From NCBI GenBank assembly GCA_900757265.1, contig CAAENW010000119.1, forward strand, positions 1 through 16,382: a DNA stretch of 16,382 nt, given 5' to 3'. This DNA comes from an uncultured Collinsella sp. GTDB taxonomy: Bacteria > Actinomycetota > Coriobacteriia > Coriobacteriales > Coriobacteriaceae. The notes beneath the pieces were generated by a model, which made no database searches, was not told the DNA's origin, and saw nothing but the letters and a program-made list of their open reading frames with translations. The position numbers and the translations under genes were made by a program. The number at the start of each line of letters is the position of its first letter. The first letter of the stretch is position 1. Of this stretch, positions 1 through 6,098 are shown piece by piece.

Positions 1-111
1 GGTCACTTACAAGCTAATGTTTGCCAGAAGGGGCAAATTAACGGCAAACGACATTTCTGCAATATACCATCATCCGCTAAAGTGCGACTTTCCCGGCGCC
101 CCCCCACGCAA
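1..111. other. Intergenic left edge, no gene seen
   Basis: No coding region or RNA gene is recognisable in the first 111 bases. There is a short imperfect inverted pairing around 19-38 (TTTGCC against GGCAAA) and a run of seven C near 100-106, but neither forms a convincing regulatory element. The stretch lies beyond the purB terminator and may belong to the 3' or 5' flank of a gene outside the window. Confidence 0.4.
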
Positions 112-146
112 AAGCCCCGTTGGTAAACGAGTTACCAACGGGGCTT
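112..146 (-). terminator. Rho-independent terminator of purB
   Basis: A perfect 15-bp inverted repeat pairs 112-126 with 132-146 around a 5-nt loop. Read on the minus strand, the hairpin is followed by a short TTTT run (complement of 110-113). It lies about 70 nt beyond the purB stop codon, so it most likely ends the purB transcript. On the plus strand no T-run follows, so it looks one-directional. Confidence 0.8.
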
Positions 147-218
147 GAGCTGGAAAGCTGTACCTCAAAGGAGCTCAAAAGCAAACTGATAGGTTTAACA
201 TCGTCCCTAATCGATCAA

Positions 219-1562
219 TTAGAACTCGAGCTGCTCCAGGCGATCGAAGACCGTATCGATGCGGGTGAGGAAGTCCCACGGATCAAAAATCTCGTCGAGC
301 TTCTCCTGGCTGACGGTGCAGCGCGGATCGGCCTCGAGACGCTCCTTAAAGGTGGGGCCAGAGACACAATCCTGCACCTCGTGCCAGGTGGCCATGGCGT
401 TCTCCTGCACAATGGCGTACGCATCCTCGCGGGTGATACCCGTATCGACGAGGGCAAGCAGGACCTTGGAGGAGAAGATGAGGCCGCGGGTCTTGTTGAG
501 ATTGGCCATCATGCGGGCCGGATACAGCTGCAGGCCGTCGATAACGCGAATGAGGCACTGGAACATATGGTCAAGCGCGATAAAGCTATCGGCCTGGGCG
601 ACACGCTCGGCGGAAGAGTGCGAAATGTCGCGCTCGTGCCACAGGGCGACGTTGTCGAAGGCGACCTGGGCGTTGGACTTCACGACGCGCGACAGACCGC
701 AGACCTTCTCCATGGTGATGGGGTTACGCTTGTGCGGCATGGCGGAGCTGCCCTTTTGGCCCTTGCGGAAGGGCTCCTCGGCCTCGAGTGTATCGGTCTT
801 CTGCAGGTTGCGGACCTCGGTCGCGATGCGCTCGCAGGTAGCCGCTGTAGTGGCAAGCACGCCGGCAAGATAGGCGTGGTGATCGCGGCTGATGACCTGC
901 GTGGACAGCGGGTCGTGAACCAGACCCAGGTGCTCACAGACGTACTCCTCGACGAACGGCTCGATGGAGCTGTAGGTGCCGACGGCACCGGAGATGGCAC
1001 CGAAGGCAACGTTCTTGCGAGCATCCTCAAGACGATCAAGGTCGCGCTTGAGTTCCCATGCCCAAGAGCCAAACTTCATGCCGAAGGTCATCGGCTCAGC
1101 ATGGATGCCATGGGTGCGTCCGGCGCAGAGCGTATTGCGCTCCTCGAAGGCGCGGCGCTTGCAGATCACGCCGAGCTTCTTGACGTCCTCGATAATCAGG
1201 TCACACGCCTGAGTAAGCTGATAGCACAGAGCAGTATCACCCAGGTCGGAGCTGGTCATACCGTAGTGAACCCAGCGACTAGGCTTGGGCTCGCCCTCGG
1301 GAACATCGGCGTCGATATATTCCTTCATGTTGGTCAGGAAGGCGATGACATCGTGGCGCGTGACCTCCTCGATCTCATCGACCTTCGCCTTCTCAAAGTT
1401 GGCATGGTCGCGGATCCACTGGGCTTCGTCTTTAGAAATGCCGATCTTGCCGAGCTCCGCCTGGGCCTCGCAGGCCAGAACCTCGATCTCCTGCCAAATG
1501 GCATACTTGTTCTCGAGGGAGAAGATATGTCCCATCTCCGGGCGGGTATAGCGATCGATCAT
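219..1562 (-). CDS. purB: Adenylosuccinate lyase
   Basis: PurB cleaves fumarate from adenylosuccinate and from SAICAR, two steps of purine synthesis, as a cytosolic homotetramer of the fumarase/aspartase superfamily. The 447-residue product has the full family layout: His70 region (TRHDV), the TSSDLGDT segment near 103-110, GRTHGIHAEP around 148-157 with the likely general-acid histidine, and the signature loop GSSAMPHKRNP at 271-281 that carries the catalytic serine. The length is normal for the family. The start at 1562 is chosen over an in-frame ATG at 1604 because an AAAGGAG ribosome binding site lies 5 nt upstream and the protein then begins MIDRYTRPEM, as homologues do. It appears monocistronic, with its own promoter-like -10 and terminator. 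No purine riboswitch is visible in its short leader. Confidence 0.96.
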   Translation of the reverse strand: MIDRYTRPEMGHIFSLENKYAIWQEIEVLACEAQAELGKIGISKDEAQWIRDHANFEKAKVDEIEEVTRHDVIAFLTNMKEYIDADVPEGEPKPSRWVHYGMTSSDLGDTALCYQLTQACDLIIEDVKKLGVICKRRAFEERNTLCAGRTHGIHAEPMTFGMKFGSWAWELKRDLDRLEDARKNVAFGAISGAVGTYSSIEPFVEEYVCEHLGLVHDPLSTQVISRDHHAYLAGVLATTAATCERIATEVRNLQKTDTLEAEEPFRKGQKGSSAMPHKRNPITMEKVCGLSRVVKSNAQVAFDNVALWHERDISHSSAERVAQADSFIALDHMFQCLIRVIDGLQLYPARMMANLNKTRGLIFSSKVLLALVDTGITREDAYAIVQENAMATWHEVQDCVSGPTFKERLEADPRCTVSQEKLDEIFDPWDFLTRIDTVFDRLEQLEF

Positions 1563-1606
1563 AGCGGCTCCTTTTTGGTTATTGGCACGTTGGTCGTAAC
1601 TCAACC

Positions 1607-1612
1607 ATTGTA
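1607..1612 (-). promoter_or_regulatory. Candidate -10 box of purB
   Basis: On the minus strand the hexamer is TACAAT, one mismatch from TATAAT, about 45 nt upstream of the purB ATG. The matching -35 region (around TGCCCA, 19 nt further up) is weak, so the call rests mainly on the -10 box and its position. The implied leader is only about 38 nt. Confidence 0.4.
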
Positions 1613-1685
1613 CCGTGCGCGGGTGCGAGTATGGGCAGCGGGCATTAACCTAACATTTTGTAGCATAGAGCGGCCATGGGGACGC

Positions 1686-1721
1686 CCGCGTATTTGCTTT
1701 GCAAATACGCACCGGCTGCGG
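1686..1721. repeat. 36-bp direct repeat, copy 1 (hairpin core)
   Basis: This segment matches 1817-1852 at 34 of 36 positions, 131 bp apart. Its core is a perfect inverted repeat: a 10-bp stem (1688-1697 with 1701-1710) closed by a TTT loop, followed by the shared tail ACCGGCTGCGG. There is no T-run, so it is not a simple terminator. It resembles an intergenic palindromic repeat of REP type, though I cannot name a described family. Confidence 0.75.
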
Positions 1722-1796
1722 CGACACCCCCGGACCTACGCCCATGCGCGGGCAAAATGGGTTGAATCCGACGCTCCCGAGGTCCCCCGTGCTCGG

Positions 1797-1814
1797 TGGA
1801 GCGGGCAACGGGAC
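1797..1814 (-). repeat. Duplicated 3' end of tRNA-Gly
   Basis: These 18 bases are identical, in the same orientation, to 1989-2006, the 3' end of the neighbouring tRNA-Gly gene. They cover the 3' half of the T stem, the acceptor strand, the discriminator base and the encoded CCA. Such duplicated tRNA tails are typical of att sites of integrated elements. Here the two copies are only 192 bp apart and enclose no integrase, so this is at most a remnant. Confidence 0.7.
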
Positions 1815-1816
1815 AT

Positions 1817-1852
1817 CCGCGTATTTGCTTCGCAAATCCGCACCGGCTGCGG
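1817..1852. repeat. 36-bp direct repeat, copy 2 (hairpin core)
   Basis: Second copy of the element at 1686-1721, with two substitutions. One lies in the loop (TTT to TTC) and one breaks a single pair of the 10-bp stem (1819-1828 with 1832-1841). It begins 2 bp beyond the duplicated tRNA-Gly tail and runs straight into another hairpin. Confidence 0.75.
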
Positions 1853-1868
1853 TCGCCTATCGGCGACC
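1851..1868. repeat. Perfect 7-bp hairpin
   Basis: GGTCGCC at 1851-1857 pairs perfectly with GGCGACC at 1862-1868 around the loop TATC. It overlaps the last bases of repeat copy 2 and is part of a run of hairpins between purB and the tRNA gene. No T-run follows on either strand. Confidence 0.5.
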
Positions 1869-1881
1869 TTGCCTGCTCGCT

Positions 1882-1900
1882 ATAAACGCTTCGCGTTTAT
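1882..1900. repeat. Perfect 8-bp hairpin with TTC loop
   Basis: ATAAACGC (1882-1889) pairs with GCGTTTAT (1893-1900) around a TTC loop. The central GCTTCGC is the same as in repeat copy 2 (1827-1833), so the two hairpins share a loop design while their stems differ. It is followed on the plus strand by the inverted T-arm fragment at 1918. Confidence 0.5.
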
Positions 1901-1917
1901 TTAGCGCTCGCACCCTG

Positions 1918-1933
1918 GCGGGTTCGAGTCCCG
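1918..1933 (+). repeat. Inverted copy of the tRNA-Gly T arm
   Basis: Sixteen bases, GCGGGTTCGAGTCCCG, equal the T stem and loop of the tRNA-Gly but on the opposite strand (the tRNA copy is the complement of 2001-2016). No acceptor, D or anticodon arm accompanies it, so it is not a functional tRNA. It may come from a different degraded tRNA gene, because T arms are widely conserved. Confidence 0.55.
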
Positions 1934-1944
1934 GCACTTTATTG

Positions 1945-1986
1945 AAAAAAGCACGGCACCGTGATGGTACCGTGCTTGTGCTTTTT
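1945..1986 (-). terminator. Terminator of tRNA-Gly
   Basis: The strand pairs 1950-1960 with 1966-1976 (11 positions, one C-A mismatch). On the minus strand the hairpin ends in a run of six T (complement of 1945-1950). It lies directly after the tRNA-Gly CCA end. A second, mutually exclusive 9-bp pairing of AAAAAGCAC (1946-1954) with GTGCTTTTT (1978-1986) gives the plus strand a T-run too, so it could stop transcription from either side. Confidence 0.75.
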
Positions 1987-1988
1987 AC

Positions 1989-2063
1989 TGGAGCGGGCAA
2001 CGGGACTCGAACCCGCGAGTGTCAGCTTGGGAAGCTGATGCCTTACCACTTGGCGATGCCCGC
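1989..2063 (-). tRNA. tRNA-Gly, anticodon CCC
   Basis: The minus strand folds into a complete cloverleaf: acceptor GCGGGCA/TGCCCGC, D stem GCC/GGC, anticodon stem TCAGC/GCTGA with loop TTCCCAA, and T arm GCGGG-TTCGAGT-CCCGT with one G-U pair. Positions 34-36 are CCC, which reads GGG glycine codons. The discriminator is T, as usual for bacterial tRNA-Gly, and the CCA end is encoded (complement of 1989-1991). A promoter and a terminator flank it closely, so it is transcribed alone. Confidence 0.95.
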
Positions 2064-2076
2064 TTGTGTGTTGGCT

Positions 2077-2106
2077 AGTATAACGCGGTTGTCTTGTTCG
2101 ATACAA
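2077..2106 (-). promoter_or_regulatory. Promoter of tRNA-Gly
   Basis: On the minus strand a -10 box TATACT (complement of 2077-2082, one mismatch) lies 18 nt from a -35-like TTGTAT (complement of 2101-2106). The predicted start is near 2070, about 7 nt before the mature tRNA 5' end. The position and the good -10 box support the call; the -35 box is only moderate. Confidence 0.55.
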
Positions 2107-2360
2107 GGGTGTCGATGCTTGTTTTAGCTGTGGAGAGTTGTTTGAAAACTGCGCCAATTGTGGAGATGAGGACCTTTGTCTTTCTTTCCTTACTATCTTT
2201 TACCTGCGCCTTTATCTAATTGTTGTATTTGAGCTCGGTTTGTCAGAAATCGGGCAAGCTTTTGGTCAGCTTCTGGTACTTACCCGCATGAACCATGACG
2301 GTAGCCTCATCCCAAGCGCCGCGGCCTCCCCGTGCGGCGCACGAGGGATAAGGAGCAGCC
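2107..2360 (+). other. Leader region upstream of the adhesin gene
   Basis: This stretch between the tRNA promoter and the adhesin start holds no convincing gene. I see no clear -35/-10 pair for the adhesin. The last 50 bases contain a hairpin: GCGCCGC (2316-2322) pairs with GCGGCGC (2334-2340), and ATCCC (2309-2313) with GGGAT (2345-2349). This hairpin abuts the AAGGAG ribosome binding site at 2350-2355. An in-frame stop at 2349-2351 fixes the adhesin start at 2361. Confidence 0.5.
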
Positions 2361-5300
2361 ATGTCCAACGCACCCACGCACTCTGTCCACAGCGCAATCG
2401 CAACAGGTCCGCTGCTCCTGCTCCTCTTTTTTCTGATCGGCTGCCTGGCCCCAGGGGCAGCACTCGCCGTCGACGGAAGTGACGCCCTTAATTTCCGCAC
2501 CATAAGCGACGGTTGCGGTCCCTTCGGTGTCGGTAAATACGAGGCACAGGACACTTCGATTTCGTACTGCATGAATCAAGACTTCCCCGGCCCCAGCAAG
2601 CCGGGAGGACCATGGCGCACATATGGCCAGGGCTGGACATGGCTCGATGACGAATTTGCCGCCATCGTCTGTCACGGATACCCCTCCAGTACATCCTTTG
2701 GCGGCCACAATCTGTCGCCCGATCTCGCCCGTGCCGCCACCCAGATTGCCGTGTGGATGCTCAACGGAACCACGCGCCCCGACGGCACCTATTCGTATAC
2801 AAATAGCAAGGGAGTTGCCAGAAGCGGTAGGTTTTACGAAAACGCCGAAGCCGTAGCGGCTGCACGTTGGCTCTACGACAGCGCTAAGTCCGGATCCATT
2901 AAGGCGGCCCCACATCGAGCCAGGCGTTATCACGGCCCGGTCTCGGGCGAGGGTCGACACCAGGACATGCTCTATGTTCTGCCCGCCGTCTCCGTATCTT
3001 TCCAAAAACAATCGTCGCAGGCTGACATCACCGCCGGTAACGACACCTACAGACTCGGTGGCGCAACCTTCGATATCTTTGAAAGTGCGAGCGATGCACG
3101 TGTCGGCACTATCCAGATGGACGAAAACGGGCGTGCACAAGCAACGCTTTTGCCCAATACGGCATATTACCTGGTCGAAACCAAAGCCCCGGCAGGCTAT
3201 ATCCCTCGAGGCGACCGAATAGCCTTCACCACACAAAACAGCGGCGGACATGTCACCGTCAACGAGCAGCCCGGCACCATCACTTTGCGTATTGCAAAAA
3301 TCGATGCCGCCACGGATGCCGGCGCCCAAGTTGGGGCGTCGCTTGCGGGCGCTGAATTCACCTGTGTCTCGCAATCAACTCCCGGCTGGACTCGCACCCT
3401 TACGACCGACGAAAACGGGCGGGCGATCCTCAATGACGCTCCTCTGGGCACCTTTACCATCTACGAGTCGAAAGCACCCGAGGGCTACCTGATTTCAAAC
3501 GACTGTTGGAGCTACACCGTCGGTGCCGAGCAACTCGGAGATACGGGTATCGTTGAGCTCGAGTGCCGTATTCCCAACATCCCCATCGCCTTTGACCTTG
3601 AAATCTCGAAGTTTAAGGACCATGGCGATAACGATGAGTCCGGCCTTGAGCAGCCGGCGGGAGGCGTCATCTTTGAAGTTGTCAGCAATAGCTCCCAACA
3701 AGTCGTCGGCACGTTGACCACAAACGTTTACGGCTTTGCCTCCACCAAAGACCAGCCCGAAGCATGGTTTGGCGCAGGCAAGCGACCCGCCGGCGCTCAC
3801 GGTGCCATTCCCTACGACCGCGCGGGCTACACCGTTCGCGAGGTCGTAGAAACGGTCCCTGAAGGATTTAAGCAAGCAGGGGAATGGACCATCACGGCGG
3901 AGCAGACCGCAGACGGCGCCGAGCTTCAGTACATCATTGACAACCACGCCCTATCGACACACCTTCAAATCGTAAAGCGCGATGCTCAGACCGGCGGCAC
4001 CGTACCACTTGCCGGCTTTACGTTCCAGCTGCTCGACAGCCACCACGAGCCCGTCTCGCAAACATGTTGGTATCCGGCCCACAATGTAATGAATACCTTC
4101 ACAACCGATACAACCGGCGCCGTCACGCTGCCCGAATCACTTAATCCCGGAACATACTACGTGCACGAGACATCGGCCAAGGAACCGTATCTGCGCGGAG
4201 AAGACCTGGAGATAACGATTCCCGCCGACAGAAATCTGACACCGGTCGCCGTCGCCTCGTTCTATGACGACGCCGCAACCGGAAGCATCGAAATCATTAA
4301 GACGGATGCTGTAGATGGGCGCACCCTCGCTGGAGCCACGTTTGACATCCGCGCTAGCGGCGACATCGTGCGAACCGACGACAGCATCGTCGCCCTGGAT
4401 GGCGAAACCGTCGCCACCGTTACAACCGACGAACGGGGGTATGCGCGAGTCGACCATCTTTCGCTGGGATGCGGTACCGCCACCTACGAGGTCGTCGAGA
4501 CACAAGCGCCCAAAGGTTATCTGCTCGACCCGACCCCACATACCGTGAAGTTGTCGTACGCTGATCAGCAAACACCCGTGATCGAAGTGCACCTTGACAT
4601 TTCCAACGACTACACCAAGCTCGATGTCTCCAAAGTCGACGCGTGCGGAGATCAGGAAGTGACAGGCGCCGAGCTTGTCCTCTGCGACTCCAATGGCAAC
4701 GAAATCGATTCTTGGACTTCATTCGGCAAACCGCACCGCATTGAGCACCTTTCACCCGGCACCTACACCTTGCGCGAAACGATGTCTCCGCGTACCTACG
4801 ACCTCGCCGAAGAGATAACGTTTGAAGTGAAGGCCACGGGAGAAGTTCAAACCATGGCAATGAAGGATACCCCCATCGAGATCAGGGGAAGCGTCGATAA
4901 GCGCCAAGAGATCGCACAGCCAGTCGTAAGCAAACTCGTTGCAAACGGCGACGGTAAAAACCGAGCCAAAGCACGGGCCAATACGCAAGGCACCTTCTGC
5001 TATACCATCGACGCCAAAAATGAGTCGAGCACCTGGGTCGACGAGTTGACCATCACCGACGACCTCGAGTGCGCCAAAGATGGCGCAGCGAAACTTGTTG
5101 CCGTTGAAACCCCTATTGCGGTCGGCGATCTAAACGGGCTGTGCAACGTGTGGTATCGAACGTCTCCGGCAGGAACAAGCGATACGGGCAAGCAGGTCAA
5201 TGCAACGCTTGACGACGGGCACAGCAATCCTTGGCTCGAAACGGAAGAGGTTACAAAGCTGCTGGGCGACGATGCGCGTCTCGTCGATTACGACGGGTGG

Positions 5301-5792
5301 CACCTATGGAAAGCGGATATCCCGACGGACAAGTCCGTCACGCTCGATACGAAAGATATCGATCTTACAGACGACGCCGTCATCACGGGCATCCGTTTTG
5401 AATACGGTGCGGTAGCCGCCGACTTTACGACCAGAACCGAGGCGGGCTCTTGGACCCGGGATGACCTTAAAGACGAGCACGACGATCTTGACGATGCCAA
5501 GGCGGCCCTTAACTCGGATGCCCGAGGCGCAGTCGTGCATATGCAGGCAACGTCGTCCTATACGCTCCAAACCGCACTTGCCAACAGTGCGCGCGTCGAT
5601 CTTTGCCGTAACGGCGGTGGCTATAAACTCGAAGCGCATGATGAGGACCGCGTCATCCAACGATGCGCCCTGCCTCAGAACCTGCCGGCAACGGGATCTG
5701 TTGCCGTCGCCGCATGCATCACCGCACTCCTGACCTCGGGCGCTGCAGCCATATGGTTCGCTCGCCTTAGGTCAACCACAAAGAAGCGCTAG
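2361..5792 (+). CDS. LPXTG-anchored adhesin with thioester and CnaB domains
   Basis: This 1143-residue protein is a predicted surface adhesin. Residues 1-36 form a hydrophobic signal peptide. Residues about 45-185 look like a thioester domain: Cys70 in SYCMNQ and Gln128 in TQIAVW are the expected partners of an internal Cys-Gln thioester, which in related Gram-positive adhesins can bond covalently to host proteins. Six CnaB/SpaA-like domains follow, each with a strand Lys and a late Glu suited to an isopeptide bond: K216/E273, K313/E369, K417 with E494 or E497, K539/E603, K647/E713 and K758/E806. Several end in the typical E-x-x-AP-x-GY pattern. Residues about 840-1100 are an unassigned beta-rich stalk. 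The C-terminus has LPATG (1108-1112), a hydrophobic span and a basic tail, so a sortase should anchor it to the wall. No sortase gene lies in the window. The AAGGAG site sits 5 nt before the ATG. Confidence 0.93.
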   Translation: MSNAPTHSVHSAIATGPLLLLLFFLIGCLAPGAALAVDGSDALNFRTISDGCGPFGVGKYEAQDTSISYCMNQDFPGPSKPGGPWRTYGQGWTWLDDEFAAIVCHGYPSSTSFGGHNLSPDLARAATQIAVWMLNGTTRPDGTYSYTNSKGVARSGRFYENAEAVAAARWLYDSAKSGSIKAAPHRARRYHGPVSGEGRHQDMLYVLPAVSVSFQKQSSQADITAGNDTYRLGGATFDIFESASDARVGTIQMDENGRAQATLLPNTAYYLVETKAPAGYIPRGDRIAFTTQNSGGHVTVNEQPGTITLRIAKIDAATDAGAQVGASLAGAEFTCVSQSTPGWTRTLTTDENGRAILNDAPLGTFTIYESKAPEGYLISNDCWSYTVGAEQLGDTGIVELECRIPNIPIAFDLEISKFKDHGDNDESGLEQPAGGVIFEVVSNSSQQVVGTLTTNVYGFASTKDQPEAWFGAGKRPAGAHGAIPYDRAGYTVREVVETVPEGFKQAGEWTITAEQTADGAELQYIIDNHALSTHLQIVKRDAQTGGTVPLAGFTFQLLDSHHEPVSQTCWYPAHNVMNTFTTDTTGAVTLPESLNPGTYYVHETSAKEPYLRGEDLEITIPADRNLTPVAVASFYDDAATGSIEIIKTDAVDGRTLAGATFDIRASGDIVRTDDSIVALDGETVATVTTDERGYARVDHLSLGCGTATYEVVETQAPKGYLLDPTPHTVKLSYADQQTPVIEVHLDISNDYTKLDVSKVDACGDQEVTGAELVLCDSNGNEIDSWTSFGKPHRIEHLSPGTYTLRETMSPRTYDLAEEITFEVKATGEVQTMAMKDTPIEIRGSVDKRQEIAQPVVSKLVANGDGKNRAKARANTQGTFCYTIDAKNESSTWVDELTITDDLECAKDGAAKLVAVETPIAVGDLNGLCNVWYRTSPAGTSDTGKQVNATLDDGHSNPWLETEEVTKLLGDDARLVDYDGWHLWKADIPTDKSVTLDTKDIDLTDDAVITGIRFEYGAVAADFTTRTEAGSWTRDDLKDEHDDLDDAKAALNSDARGAVVHMQATSSYTLQTALANSARVDLCRNGGGYKLEAHDEDRVIQRCALPQNLPATGSVAVAACITALLTSGAAAIWFARLRSTTKKR

Positions 5793-5798
5793 CACGAT

Positions 5799-5834
5799 AA
5801 AAAAGCGGGCGAGCCAGTCTCCCGGCTCGCCCGC
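5799..5834 (-). terminator. Terminator between convergent adhesin and membrane-protein genes
   Basis: An 11-bp perfect GC-rich stem pairs 5805-5815 with 5824-5834. On the minus strand it is followed by six T (complement of 5799-5804), so it ends the transcript of the small membrane protein. It begins 12 bp after the adhesin stop codon and may also slow plus-strand transcription, although no T-run follows on that side. Confidence 0.85.
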
Positions 5835-5857
5835 CTTGGGCATAAACGATGAATCGG

Positions 5858-6076
5858 CTATTCAGCAGATGACGAACCGCCATCGATGGCTGCCTGATCG
5901 GACTCGGAAATACCGTCGGCACCCAAACTTTGCTCTTGCTCCACCTCTTCGTTCATTGTTGTCTCGGGCGTCGAGCCCTTAACGCCAACGACATACGCGG
6001 CCCCAAAGCCCAATGCGATTGCGATCAGGGTCAAAATCAGATAGATGGGCCAATGGCGCTTGATGTACGAAAACAC
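5858..6076 (-). CDS. Small single-span membrane protein with acidic tail
   Basis: I do not recognise a family. The 72-residue product starts with a basic segment (MFSYIKRH), has one hydrophobic span at about 9-31 and ends in an acidic, Ser/Gln/Glu-rich tail (34-72). By the positive-inside rule the N-terminus is cytoplasmic and the tail external. The start codon is GTG (complement of 6074-6076), supported by AAGGAG 5 nt upstream. It lies 22 nt downstream of the M28-like gene on the same strand and just before a strong terminator, so the two are very probably co-transcribed. That makes it a candidate partner of the larger membrane protein, but no function can be read from the sequence. Confidence 0.8.
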   Translation of the reverse strand: MFSYIKRHWPIYLILTLIAIALGFGAAYVVGVKGSTPETTMNEEVEQEQSLGADGISESDQAAIDGGSSSAE

Positions 6077-6098
6077 GCTGACTCCTTAGCGGATCTGT

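Noticed and set aside
1686..1900. CRISPR array
   Set aside because: There are only two similar units 131 bp apart, with no regular spacer spacing and no cas genes in the window.
120..1904. A 594-codon open frame on the plus strand opposite purB
   Set aside because: It runs antisense to the complete purB gene, has no ribosome binding site, extends through the repeat-rich gap and has the Gly/Leu/Asp-rich look of a frame opposite GC-rich coding sequence.
1918..1933. A second tRNA gene on the plus strand
   Set aside because: Only a T arm can be folded; no acceptor, D or anticodon arm is found around it.
2138..2482. A short open frame overlapping the adhesin start
   Set aside because: It lacks a ribosome binding site and overlaps the adhesin signal peptide in another frame, where the adhesin has a strong site and clear domain content.
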